Positions 17,482 to 25,246 of a stretch of DNA of 64,000 nt are shown one piece after another. The notes beneath the pieces are model-generated. The model was not told the origin of the DNA, searched no databases, and saw only the letters and a program-made list of their open reading frames with translations. Numbering within the stretch: position 1 is the first letter of the stretch; each line of letters opens with the position of its first letter. The stretch covers positions 1 through 64,000 of the forward strand of contig JAPOVQ010000012.1 of NCBI GenBank assembly GCA_026708035.1. Direction: 5' to 3'. Source of the DNA: Chloroflexota bacterium (GTDB lineage: Bacteria; Chloroflexota; UBA11872). Made by a program: the position numbers and the translations under genes.

Positions 17482-18614
17482 TCGCGCCGCTGCAACGCGG
17501 ATTTCCGCGCCACGTTGAGCAGGATGCCCATCATCAGCAGCGAAGCAAGAAGCGACGAGCCGCCCAGGCTCACAAACGGCAGCGTCAGGCCCGTGACCGG
17601 GATCAGTCCCGTGACGACGCCCATGTTCACGAACGCCTGAAACGTGAGCTGGGTGACGATGCCGACGGCCAGCAAGCGGCCGAACGGATCCTCGGTCGAG
17701 CCCGCGATCTGGATTCCCCGTACGAACAGCGCGAGAAACAGCACCAGCACGAGGCCGGTGCCGACAAGGCCGAACTCCTCGCCAATCACCGCGAAGATTG
17801 AGTCGGAATCGGGCACTGGCAGCAGAAATTTCTGCGTCCCGGCGCCCAGTCCACGCCCGGTGACGCCGCCGGCGCCCAGGGCGATCTTGGCCTGTGCGGC
17901 TTGATAGCCGGTGTTGGTGACCTCGGGGTCGCGAGTGAGAAAGGCCAGCACGCGCGCCCGCTGGTACTCGTGCACGGCGATGGATATGGCGCCGGCCGCT
18001 AGCGCGCCGATCGGCAGCACCGCAAGGTGCCGCAGCCGGACGCCGGCCACGAACAGCACGGCCAGACCCACCGCCGCCATCGTGACGGCCGTTCCCAGGT
18101 CGGGCTCGGCGACCACGGGCAACACCACGGCCGCGAGCAGCCCGCCGCCGCCCAGCAGGCCAATGCGCCAATCCCGCACGCGGTCGCCGAAGTGTTTGGC
18201 CAGCTTGGCCAGGGCCAGAATCAGGGCGAGCTTGGCGAACTCGCTGGGCTGCAGCGTGAAGTCGCCGATGACGAACCAGCGTCGGGCCGCCAGCTGCGGC
18301 GGCGCGTTCGAGAAGAAGTAGACCCCAAGCAGGAGCAGCCAGGCAATGCCCAGGGCGGGCAGGGCAACCCGCTCGTAGCGCTGGTAGTCCACGGCGCTCA
18401 GACCCAACGCCAGGACCAGGCCCGTGATCCCAAAGATCATCTGCTGAATCGTGTCGGCGTCGAGGGGCGCCCCCTCGCCGAGAACCGCCGGAATGCGCGC
18501 GCTGGCGACCATGACCGCGCCGCCCAAGGGCAGCAGCACCGTGAGCAGGAGCAGAATCGGGTCCTGCGGCGGCCAGCGGAGCCCACGCGCGGCGGGCCGT
18601 GCCTGCGTCGCCAT
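17478..18614 (-). CDS. ftsW: SEDS family peptidoglycan polymerase FtsW
   Basis: A 378-residue, roughly ten-helix membrane protein that polymerises lipid II at the septum with its partner class B PBP. The SEDS features are ARRWF...QPSEFAKL (near residues 110-128), the EPDLGTA motif and the C-terminal segment with IPVTGLTLPFVSLGGSS. RodA is the alternative, but direct placement between ftsI and murG supports FtsW. The ftsI stop is 4 bp upstream of its ATG, and it overlaps murG by 4 bp. Confidence 0.95.
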   Translation of the reverse strand: MATQARPAARGLRWPPQDPILLLLTVLLPLGGAVMVASARIPAVLGEGAPLDADTIQQMIFGITGLVLALGLSAVDYQRYERVALPALGIAWLLLLGVYFFSNAPPQLAARRWFVIGDFTLQPSEFAKLALILALAKLAKHFGDRVRDWRIGLLGGGGLLAAVVLPVVAEPDLGTAVTMAAVGLAVLFVAGVRLRHLAVLPIGALAAGAISIAVHEYQRARVLAFLTRDPEVTNTGYQAAQAKIALGAGGVTGRGLGAGTQKFLLPVPDSDSIFAVIGEEFGLVGTGLVLVLFLALFVRGIQIAGSTEDPFGRLLAVGIVTQLTFQAFVNMGVVTGLIPVTGLTLPFVSLGGSSLLASLLMMGILLNVARKSALQRRE

Positions 18615-18618
18615 CAGC

Positions 18619-20319
18619 TCACGCGGCCCGCGCCGGGATTCGCAGGTACGAAAAAACGCGGGTCATGATGCGCTGGAACGTCGGCGATGCCACGAAGGCG
18701 CCGAAATAGCCCTCCTGGGGACGGTTGATGACCACCAGCGTGAGCAGTTGGGGATCCTCCAGCGGGCCAAATCCCACATAGGACGCGATCGAGAGATCGG
18801 ATTGAAAGCGCCCGCCGACCGGGATTTCGGAGGTGCCGGTCTTACCCGCGGTGCGATATCCGGCCACGGTCGCGGGGTTGTTCGGAATTCCGCCTTCGGC
18901 GCTCTCCATCATCTGCATGAGCTTGTGCGCCGATTCAGCTGAAACGACCCGCCGCACCTCCTGGGGCTGCACGAAGCCCCGCCGGCCGTCGGCGTGCTCA
19001 ACCGCGCGCACGATATGGGGGCGCATGAGCACGCCGTCGTTGGCGACTGCGCCGATGGCGGCTGCAATTTGGAGCGCGGTTACCCCGATTCCGTGACCGA
19101 ACGAGTTGGCCGCCAGATCCGCCTGAAACCACCCACGGTCGCCGCGCCGGCGCACGATGCCCGGCACCTCGCCGCTCAGGTCCACGCCGCTGATCTCGCC
19201 GAAGCCGAACTTCTCGATGTAGCGATAGAACCGATCCGGACCGGTCTTGTCCGCCACGAAGATGGCGCCGGTGTTGCTCGAGTGACGCAAGACGCTCGTC
19301 ATGTTTTGGTCGGGATAGGTCTGCAAGTCCCAGTTCTTGAACTCCTCGCCGAAGTAGCGAATGGATCCCGGGAGGTCATGGGTCGATTCGGGCGTGATGG
19401 ATTTGCTGTCCAGCCCGGCGGCCATGGTGACGAGCTTGAAGGTGCTGCCCGGCTCGTAGACGTGGCTCAGCGCGCGGTTGGCGAACTCCGGGCCGAAGGA
19501 CTGGTACTCGTGCACCCGCGCCGGGTCGTAGTCCGGCACGTTGGCCAGCGCGAGGATGGCCCCGGTGCGCGGGTCCAGCATGATCACCGAGCCCGACGCC
19601 GCGCTGAAGCGCTCGACCGCGACTTCGAGCTCTTCCTCCACGATGTGCTGAATGGTGCGGTTGAGGGTGAGCGTGAGATGCGACCCATGGCGGGCCGGCA
19701 GCAGATTGTGACGCCCGATCGGGATCTCGCGGCCCAGGCGGTCCAGGTCCGACGTGCGCAGGCCGGGGCTGCCGGCCAACAAATCGTCGTAGTGCGCCTC
19801 GACCCCGGCTTGACCCACGACGTCGCCGGGTCGATCGACGCGCTCGCCGAGAAAGCCCAGCACGTGGGCGCCGAGCCGGCCATTGGGATAGACGCGCACG
19901 CGATCCGGCTCGAGCCGGATGCCCGGCAGCTCATCGGCCGCGACGGCGCTGCGCAACCGCCGTTGCTCGTCATCCAAGATGCCCCGCGCCAGCAGCGCAT
20001 AGCGGGACCGCGGGTTGCTGATCGCGTTGGCAACCGAAATGGGATCGAGACCCAGGATGTCGTTGAGGCGGTTGGCGATGTCGAAGGGGGCGCTCTCCTC
20101 GTGCACCACGCGCGGGTCCGCCACCACGCTGATGGCGCTGCGCTCGATGGCCAGCACGTCGCCGGAGATGTCGAAAATCGTGCCTCGCCGCGGGTGCAGC
20201 TCGGTCCGCGCCAGCAGCTCACCGGCGCCGCGGGCGGCAAGATCCGCCGCCTGGTTGACATGCCAGTCGTAGAGGCGCCAGCCGAGGACTCCGGCGCCGA
20301 GCGCCGCGCCCCCAAGCAT
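18619..20319 (-). CDS. ftsI: Septal class B penicillin-binding protein
   Basis: Transpeptidase of about 566 residues cross-linking septal peptidoglycan. An N-terminal hydrophobic segment (near residues 1-15) anchors it. The PBP dimerisation domain starts at RRGTIFDISG. The penicillin-binding domain has the active serine in EPGSTFK, then RHSSNTG, and the KTG triad in AGKTGTSE. No PASTA domains follow. The open frame continues into ftsL; ATG 20319 is preferred, but it is directly preceded by a GTG and an even longer cytoplasmic tail is possible. Paired with FtsW, it completes the septal synthase. Confidence 0.94.
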   Translation of the reverse strand: MLGGAALGAGVLGWRLYDWHVNQAADLAARGAGELLARTELHPRRGTIFDISGDVLAIERSAISVVADPRVVHEESAPFDIANRLNDILGLDPISVANAISNPRSRYALLARGILDDEQRRLRSAVAADELPGIRLEPDRVRVYPNGRLGAHVLGFLGERVDRPGDVVGQAGVEAHYDDLLAGSPGLRTSDLDRLGREIPIGRHNLLPARHGSHLTLTLNRTIQHIVEEELEVAVERFSAASGSVIMLDPRTGAILALANVPDYDPARVHEYQSFGPEFANRALSHVYEPGSTFKLVTMAAGLDSKSITPESTHDLPGSIRYFGEEFKNWDLQTYPDQNMTSVLRHSSNTGAIFVADKTGPDRFYRYIEKFGFGEISGVDLSGEVPGIVRRRGDRGWFQADLAANSFGHGIGVTALQIAAAIGAVANDGVLMRPHIVRAVEHADGRRGFVQPQEVRRVVSAESAHKLMQMMESAEGGIPNNPATVAGYRTAGKTGTSEIPVGGRFQSDLSIASYVGFGPLEDPQLLTLVVINRPQEGYFGAFVASPTFQRIMTRVFSYLRIPARAA

Positions 20320-20377
20320 CACCGCCAGACGCCGGCTCGGGTCGGCGGGCGCGTTGGCGCGGTCCGTGACCGGGCGC

Positions 20378-20842
20378 CTACTCGCGGAGGCTGGTGATCT
20401 TGCCACTGATCGCTCGCAGAAACGCTTCCCACCACGGCATCGCATACAGCCACTGGCTCGGCGCCGCCCAGACCGGAAGGTCCAGCGACACGCCGGGTGG
20501 CAGGGCCTGACTGTTGACGAAGAGGGGATTGGTGGGTTCGCGCATGTCCAGGTCCCTGAACGCCACCCGCTGCACGGTTGGCAGATCGTTTTCGGTGGCC
20601 AGCTGCGCGCGAATGTCCTGTTGGGTCCGCAGCAGCACTTCGAGCCGCCGCTCCAGCGCCTGCACCTCACCGCCAACGCGAACGATCGCCTGCGTCTGCT
20701 GCACCCAGACCATGGCGAGCACAAAGGCCGCCACGATGAGCGCCAGCACCAGGCGCGACGGGCTGATCGGCCGCAGGACCACCTGCGCGAACTGCGCCGG
20801 CAGCGCCACGCGGCGCTGGATCCGCGCCTCACGGACGGCCAT
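20378..20842 (-). CDS. FtsL-like septum protein
   Basis: A 154-residue bitopic protein in the ftsL slot between rsmH and ftsI. A basic N-terminus is followed by one membrane helix (about residues 31-49, LVLALIVAAFVLAMVWVQQ) and a predicted coiled coil of about 40 residues with regular L/V spacing. The tail of about 60 residues is longer than usual and Pro/Trp-rich. FtsL/DivIC proteins diverge too much for a family motif, so the call rests on topology and position. ATG start at 20842, 24 bp after rsmH. Confidence 0.75.
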   Translation of the reverse strand: MAVREARIQRRVALPAQFAQVVLRPISPSRLVLALIVAAFVLAMVWVQQTQAIVRVGGEVQALERRLEVLLRTQQDIRAQLATENDLPTVQRVAFRDLDMREPTNPLFVNSQALPPGVSLDLPVWAAPSQWLYAMPWWEAFLRAISGKITSLRE

Positions 20843-20866
20843 GGCGTACCTCGGTGAGAGCGCCCA

Positions 20867-21793
20867 TCAGTGGGATAGCGTCAGACGCGCGGCGCGCAGC
20901 TTGGCGCTGCGCGCCCGCCGGTTGGCCGTCACTTCCGCCGCGTCGGCGCGCCGCGGCGAGCGCGTGAGGATCTCGGCCGTACCCGCGGCGGCCCAGGCGC
21001 GGAACCGGTGTTTGACGATGCGGTCCTCGTGGCTGTGGAACGCAATCACCGCCACGCGGCCATCCGGGGCGGCAATCTCGTGCGCCGCCTCCAGGCCGGC
21101 CGTCAGGGCGCCCAGCTCATCGTTGACGGCCATGCGCAGCGCCTGAAACGTGCGGGTGGCCGGATGAATGCGCTGGCGACCGGGGATGGCGCGTTTAACC
21201 GTCGCCGCCAGCACCGCCGTGCTGGTGATCGGCCGGCGCTGCACGATGCGGCGGGCAATGCGCCCGGCGCGCCGCTCGTCGCCAAACCGGCGCAGCAGCT
21301 CCGCAAGCTCGGGTTCGGGCAGGCGGTTGACGAGGTCCAGCGCGGGACGGCCGCCATTTGGATCGAAGCGCATGTCGAGCGGCCCGTCGTGCTGAAACGA
21401 GAAGCCGCGCGACGGGTCATCGAGCTGATCGCTGGAGAGTCCGAGGTCGAATATCACCCCGTCGGCGCGGTCGAAGCCGTGGGCCGGGGCGACGCGCGCC
21501 AGGTCGCGAAAGTTGGCCTGCACGGGTGACACGCGGGGATCGTCGTTGAAGCTGTCGCGAAGCCGCGCCACGGCATCGGGATCGGCATCGAGGGCCAGGA
21601 CGCGCGCGGCTCCGGCGGCTAGGAGTGCTTGGGTGTGCCCCCCGGCGCCGGCCGTCGCGTCCACGTAGCTCCCCCCGCGTGAAACTCCCGTGAGATCAAT
21701 GACCGCCGCAACGAGCACTGGAGCGTGAACTGGCGACGCTCCCTTCGGAGGTTTGGTGTATGGGGGACGCAGGGGAGGCACTGCGTCCCCCAT
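20867..21793 (-). CDS. rsmH: 16S rRNA (cytosine(1402)-N(4))-methyltransferase
   Basis: RsmH/MraW, 308 residues, SAM-dependent methylation of C1402 in the ribosomal decoding centre. HAPVL near the N-terminus, the SAM motif DATAGAGGHT, FDLGLSSDQLDDPSRGFSF and FHSHEDRIVK are diagnostic (the last usually reads HSLEDR). The only start upstream of the conserved HxPVL is ATG 21793 or GTG 21781, and both lie in a 14-bp-stem inverted repeat, which may limit initiation. The C-terminal NRRARSAKLR is standard. It sits 14 bp after mraZ. Confidence 0.96.
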   Translation of the reverse strand: MGDAVPPLRPPYTKPPKGASPVHAPVLVAAVIDLTGVSRGGSYVDATAGAGGHTQALLAAGAARVLALDADPDAVARLRDSFNDDPRVSPVQANFRDLARVAPAHGFDRADGVIFDLGLSSDQLDDPSRGFSFQHDGPLDMRFDPNGGRPALDLVNRLPEPELAELLRRFGDERRAGRIARRIVQRRPITSTAVLAATVKRAIPGRQRIHPATRTFQALRMAVNDELGALTAGLEAAHEIAAPDGRVAVIAFHSHEDRIVKHRFRAWAAAGTAEILTRSPRRADAAEVTANRRARSAKLRAARLTLSH

Positions 21794-21794
21794 A
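21759..21794. repeat. Perfect 14-bp inverted repeat over the rsmH start
   Basis: TATGGGGGACGCAG at 21759-21772 and its exact complement at 21781-21794 flank an 8-nt loop. In the minus-strand mRNA the ATG of rsmH lies inside the first-transcribed arm, so the fold would hide the start codon. It could be a dispersed palindrome that landed here, an mRNA structure coupling mraZ to rsmH, or a weak attenuator; there is no U-run after it. Confidence 0.85.
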
Positions 21795-21807
21795 GAACAC
21801 CCGAAAG

Positions 21808-22248
21808 TTAGTGTGGGGCGCCTCCACCGGCTCGCCGCATGATGGCGACGGCGTCCGCGTCGATACGGTCGCGCTGATCGCGCCAGGTATCGGCGTCCCA
21901 GATTTCAATGACATCGCCGGTGCCAATCACGGCGACTTTCTTTGCCAGGCCAGCGAAATCGATGAGGTGCGACGGAATGTTGATCCGTCCCTGCCCATCG
22001 AAGTCCACGCGCTCGGCCATGCCGAAGACGCGTCGTTTGGTGTCGCGCACGTCGGGGTCGAGGGGATCCATGTCCGCCAGACGTTCCTCGATCTGGCGCC
22101 AGCGCTCGCTCGGATAAAATGTGAGGCACCGCTCGGCGCCCACCGTGAGCACGCCCCCGCCGGGAAGCAAGGCGCGAAACTTGCTGGGGAAGGCCAAACG
22201 CCCCTTGGCGTCGAGCTGGTGGACTCGAAGTCCGGTGATGCCGTGCAT
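21808..22248 (-). CDS. mraZ: Transcriptional regulator MraZ
   Basis: A 146-residue, AbrB-like double swapped-hairpin protein that represses the division cluster in known cases. Both signature DxKGR-type motifs are seen: LDAKGRLAFP near residue 13 and FDGQGRINIP near residue 83. First gene of the cluster, with ATG 22248 and three G-rich direct repeats 41-70 bp upstream that fit its known TGGGN-type sites. Autoregulation is the natural inference. rsmH follows after 14 bp. Confidence 0.96.
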   Translation of the reverse strand: MHGITGLRVHQLDAKGRLAFPSKFRALLPGGGVLTVGAERCLTFYPSERWRQIEERLADMDPLDPDVRDTKRRVFGMAERVDFDGQGRINIPSHLIDFAGLAKKVAVIGTGDVIEIWDADTWRDQRDRIDADAVAIMRRAGGGAPH

Positions 22249-22288
22249 TGCTCATGACGTTCGCGAGATCGCCTATCGCCCGCGGTCA

Positions 22289-22318
22289 TCCTCCCCACGT
22301 TCCCCCACAAATCACCAC
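22289..22318 (-). promoter_or_regulatory. Three 10-nt direct repeats, probable MraZ operator
   Basis: Reading the minus strand, three consecutive 10-mers start GTGG: GTGGTGATTT, GTGGGGGAAC and GTGGGGAGGA. MraZ in characterised bacteria binds direct repeats of TGGGN separated by five bases, i.e. with the same 10-nt period. They lie in the leader between the putative promoter and mraZ. The first box overlaps one arm of an imperfect 22-bp palindrome at 22310-22331. Confidence 0.75.
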
Positions 22319-22341
22319 TCCAGTAGTGATTCAACGGCGGA

Positions 22342-22370
22342 AGTAAACCACAGGCCCCACCATGCGTCAA
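22342..22370 (-). promoter_or_regulatory. Sigma-70-like promoter of the division cluster
   Basis: The minus strand reads TTGACG (22370-22365), a 17-bp spacer, then TTTACT (22347-22342): five of six -35 matches, four of six -10 matches, and optimal spacing. A start near 22335 would give a leader of about 85 nt holding the three MraZ-type repeats. It is the only good promoter seen upstream of mraZ. Confidence 0.65.
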
Positions 22371-22381
22371 GTGATTTGCCG

Positions 22382-22400
22382 AAAAATCCTTGAGATTTTT
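22382..22400 (-). terminator. AT-rich hairpin after the RNase H gene
   Basis: AAAAATC and GATTTTT form a 7-bp stem with a 5-nt loop about 33 bp past the RNase H-like stop codon. The T-rich arm gives only a weak U-run, so termination here is a guess; its value is mainly in separating that gene from the mraZ promoter just downstream. Confidence 0.3.
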
Positions 22401-22432
22401 GGGCGGCTGCCGTCTGCGCGTCCGCGCCGCGG

Positions 22433-22855
22433 CTAGCCCGGCGTGGCGTCCGCCGGATCGATGCGGTCCAGCGCCCAGTTCGCCAGCCGGTCCGCCAGAA
22501 CGTTGGCTTCTCGGCCGACGTGGGCGTACCGCACCCGCGCCCCGGCCGGCTGGGCGGCCCGGACGCGTTCCGCCAGCGGGCGCAGACCAGCGTGCTTGAT
22601 GCGCCACTCGCCGCTGAGCTGCCGGACCACCAACTCGCTGTCCAATCGGAACTCGATCTCCGTGGCCCCGAGCTGCCCGGCCAGCTGCATGCCGGTCCAC
22701 ACGGCGTGATACTCGGCCTGGTTGTTGGTCATCACGCCCAGCCGCACGGCGGCTCGAGCCACGATCTCGTAGTGCTCGTCGAGCGCGACCACGCCGGCGG
22801 CCGCCGCCCCCGGGTTGCCCCGGCTGGCGCCGTCGCAATGAATCGTGAGCTTGAT
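22433..22855 (-). CDS. RNase HI family protein, apparent ATC start
   Basis: A 140-residue ribonuclease H-fold protein (the short reverse-transcriptase-like group). The four carboxylates are D8 in CDGASRGNPG, Glu in NNQAEYHA, Asp in RLDSEL and Asp in NVLADRLAN. The first only appears if translation begins upstream of the first conventional start (GTG 22792). Between there and the divergent gene no ATG, GTG or TTG occurs in frame. ATC at 22855 sits exactly where family members start (M-K-L-x-I-H) and has GAGG six bases before it. It likely removes RNA from RNA-DNA hybrids. A sequencing error or rare ATC initiation would both explain the start. Confidence 0.8.
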   Translation of the reverse strand: MKLTIHCDGASRGNPGAAAAGVVALDEHYEIVARAAVRLGVMTNNQAEYHAVWTGMQLAGQLGATEIEFRLDSELVVRQLSGEWRIKHAGLRPLAERVRAAQPAGARVRYAHVGREANVLADRLANWALDRIDPADATPG

Positions 22856-22923
22856 CGTCGCCCTCGAGAATCGTGCGTGGCTCGCGGGCGTGATCGTACC
22901 TGTCGGCGCGCTCGAGCTCGGCG

Positions 22924-23661
22924 ATGACCGATCGCGCGCTGCTGCACGCCGCGGGGCCGTTCGAGCGATATCGAGCGGAGCTGGCGCTCGGGACGCATTG
23001 GTACCTGGCGGCGCTCCGCGCGGCGGGCGCGTGGACGCTTCGTTCGGAGATCGTGCGGCAGCGCCGGCTGGTCTATCTCATCGACGGGCAGGCGCTGGAC
23101 CTGCTGCTGGTCATCGAGCGCCTGGTGACCGCGGGCGGCGGCGCCACGGCCGTCGAGCGCGACCGGCTCCTCTTCACCGGTGAACCGCCGATCCCGCTGA
23201 CCGAGGCCGAGTTCCGCGACGCCCTGGGGCCGGATGGCTATTCCGCCTACCTCAACTACTTCTACGGCGTCACCGTCGAAGAAGCGCTGCATGGCGTCGT
23301 CGAGCTCGAGGCGGCAAAGGCCCACGCGCTGGACGCATCCGCGAGCCTTGGGATCTTTGAGCGGATTTACGGACGCTCGCTGTTGGACCTGTTGGCGGCC
23401 TACGCGGAAGAGCGCGGCGAAGACCCGCCGCGGCGCCTGGCCTGGCCGGCCTACAAGTCGTTTACCTACTGGCTGTTTCGTTTGCGGGTGCGCACCTCGG
23501 TCGCGCCGCGTATCGCCAGCGATACGCGCAAGGCCCTTGACTATCTGCGCCGGCTGCGCGGACCGGGCGGCGGATCGCCGGACCCGTTGCGTCCCGATGC
23601 GGACGCAAGCGCCGATCCCACGGCGCCGCCGAACATCATCGACATCAGGCGCCCGGCCTAG
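22924..23661 (+). CDS. Conserved-looking hypothetical protein
   Basis: A 245-residue soluble, mostly alpha-helical protein of unknown function. It is rich in Arg, Leu and aromatic residues; the stretch with GPDGYSAYLNYFYG near residue 100 and AYKSFTYWLFRLR near residue 178 are its most distinctive segments. The last 40 residues are Pro/Asp-rich and probably disordered. ATG start; it is divergent from the RNase H-like gene with only 68 bp between, so the two promoters must overlap. No enzyme motif was recognised. Confidence 0.6.
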   Translation: MTDRALLHAAGPFERYRAELALGTHWYLAALRAAGAWTLRSEIVRQRRLVYLIDGQALDLLLVIERLVTAGGGATAVERDRLLFTGEPPIPLTEAEFRDALGPDGYSAYLNYFYGVTVEEALHGVVELEAAKAHALDASASLGIFERIYGRSLLDLLAAYAEERGEDPPRRLAWPAYKSFTYWLFRLRVRTSVAPRIASDTRKALDYLRRLRGPGGGSPDPLRPDADASADPTAPPNIIDIRRPA

Positions 23662-23698
23662 GGAATCTCAGAACAAGCGAGGCCCTCCGGCATGCACA

Positions 23699-23778
23699 GA
23701 CCCCAATCCGTTCGACAACCCCTTCGACAAGCTCAGAGCCTGCCCCGTACTCGATACGGGGGCGAACGGATTGGGGTC
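23699..23778. repeat. Long inverted repeat with nested hairpin
   Basis: Exact 16-bp arms, GACCCCAATCCGTTCG at 23699-23714 and its complement at 23763-23778, enclose 48 bp. That insert contains CCTTCGACAAGCTCAG and a second hairpin (CCCCGTA/TACGGGG). A half copy occurs near 52463, and the CCCCGTA hairpin recurs near 25914, so this is a composite dispersed repeat, possibly also acting as a bidirectional terminator between convergent genes. Confidence 0.7.
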
Positions 23779-23820
23779 GAGCCGGCGGCCGAGGTCAGAC
23801 CCTTCCTCGACGACATCGGA

Positions 23821-25233
23821 CTACGAACCCGCGTCGGCTCGACCCGGCCCGCGCGCGAGCGAGGCGACCAGGGCCAGCAGAGTGACAGCCGCGGCCGCCG
23901 CCCACGTCACGCGGAACGCGTCGAAGGCGGTGTCCAGCGGTTGATCCCCGACCACGGCCACGCCCAGAAGTCCGGCCGCCAGCACGCCCCACAGCGTGCC
24001 CCAGAGCGCCTGACCCACGGACTGCCCGGTATTCCGCGCCAATGACATGGTGGCGCTGGCCTGTCCGCGATGGCGCGGTGCCGCGGCCCCCATGAGCGAG
24101 CTGGCGTTGGCGCTGTTGAACAGGGCCAGTCCCACGCCCGTCACCAGGGTCCGCGCGACCACGTCTCCCGGGCCGGCGGCGTCGCCCAATGTGGCCATCA
24201 ACGCAAGTCCCACGGCGGTAAGCGCCACGCCCACCGAGGCAACGGACCGCGTCCCCAGGCGATCGGCGAGCGCTCCCGACGGCGGCCCCAGCAGTCCCAT
24301 GAGGACCGGGATCGTCGCCAGCACCAAGCCGACTTGGACCGGAGCCAGCCCCAGACCGCGCTGCAGATAAAACGGCAGCAGCAGGACGAGCGACGACAGC
24401 CCGGCGAACGCCAGAAACGCCGCCAGCGTCGCCGCGCTCAGCTCGCGCACGCGGAACATCCCGAGGTCGACCGTTGGCGCCGGCGAGCGGCGCTGCCAGG
24501 CCAGGAATCCACCGAGCAACACAATGCCCATCAGCAAAGGCACGAGCACCAGCGGCGCCACCAGACCCGCGACTTGCACCCGGTTGAGCCCGAACAGCAC
24601 CAGCATGACGCCGACCACCAGCGACGCCGCCCCGGGGACGTCGAACCGCCGAGGTCCAATGGGTGCGACGTAGGGGAGGGACCGCAGCCCCAACGCCAGG
24701 CTAATCAGGCCAACCGGGACGTTGAGATAGAAGATCCAGCGCCAACCGATGGTGTCTACGAGCACGCCCCCGGCGAGCGGCCCGGTGATGAGACCCGCCG
24801 AAACCGCGCTGAGCACCCAGCCCATGGCGCGGCCGCGCTCGTTCTCCGGGAATGCGTCGATCACCAGCGCGGCGCCGATGGCCTGCGTGGCGGCGCTGCC
24901 AAGTCCTTGCAGGACCCGACACGCCACCAGCATCCACACGTTGACCGCCATGCCCGACAGCAGTGAGCCGGCCACGAAGATCGCGAGGCCCGCCACGAAG
25001 AATCGCCGCCGCCCCAGCACGTCCGCGGCGCGACCGAACGGCAGCAGCAGCCCGGTGATGACCAGCAGGTAGGCCAGCACCACCCACTGCAGCGCGTCGA
25101 AGGTTGCGTTCAGCTCGACGGCCAGCGTGGGCAGCGTGATGTTGACGGCGCTGGAGTCGAGCGTGGCCATGAACACGCTGGTCATGACGACCACGAGCGT
25201 GGTCCACTTGCGCGAAAGTCGCATCCGGTTCAT
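23821..25233 (-). CDS. DHA2-family (EmrB/QacA-type) MFS transporter
   Basis: A 470-residue inner-membrane drug:proton antiporter with about 14 helices. Motif A is GRAADVLGRRRFF near residue 67, and the antiporter motif C region is SAGLITGPLAGG near residue 145. DSSAVNITLPTLA in helix 1 is typical of DHA2 pumps. Known relatives export cationic dyes, antibiotics or detergents; the substrate here is unknown. A 144-residue hypothetical gene ends 13 bp upstream on the same strand, so they probably form an operon. Confidence 0.9.
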   Translation of the reverse strand: MNRMRLSRKWTTLVVVMTSVFMATLDSSAVNITLPTLAVELNATFDALQWVVLAYLLVITGLLLPFGRAADVLGRRRFFVAGLAIFVAGSLLSGMAVNVWMLVACRVLQGLGSAATQAIGAALVIDAFPENERGRAMGWVLSAVSAGLITGPLAGGVLVDTIGWRWIFYLNVPVGLISLALGLRSLPYVAPIGPRRFDVPGAASLVVGVMLVLFGLNRVQVAGLVAPLVLVPLLMGIVLLGGFLAWQRRSPAPTVDLGMFRVRELSAATLAAFLAFAGLSSLVLLLPFYLQRGLGLAPVQVGLVLATIPVLMGLLGPPSGALADRLGTRSVASVGVALTAVGLALMATLGDAAGPGDVVARTLVTGVGLALFNSANASSLMGAAAPRHRGQASATMSLARNTGQSVGQALWGTLWGVLAAGLLGVAVVGDQPLDTAFDAFRVTWAAAAAVTLLALVASLARGPGRADAGS

Positions 25234-25246
25234 GTCGCGCGGCGGG

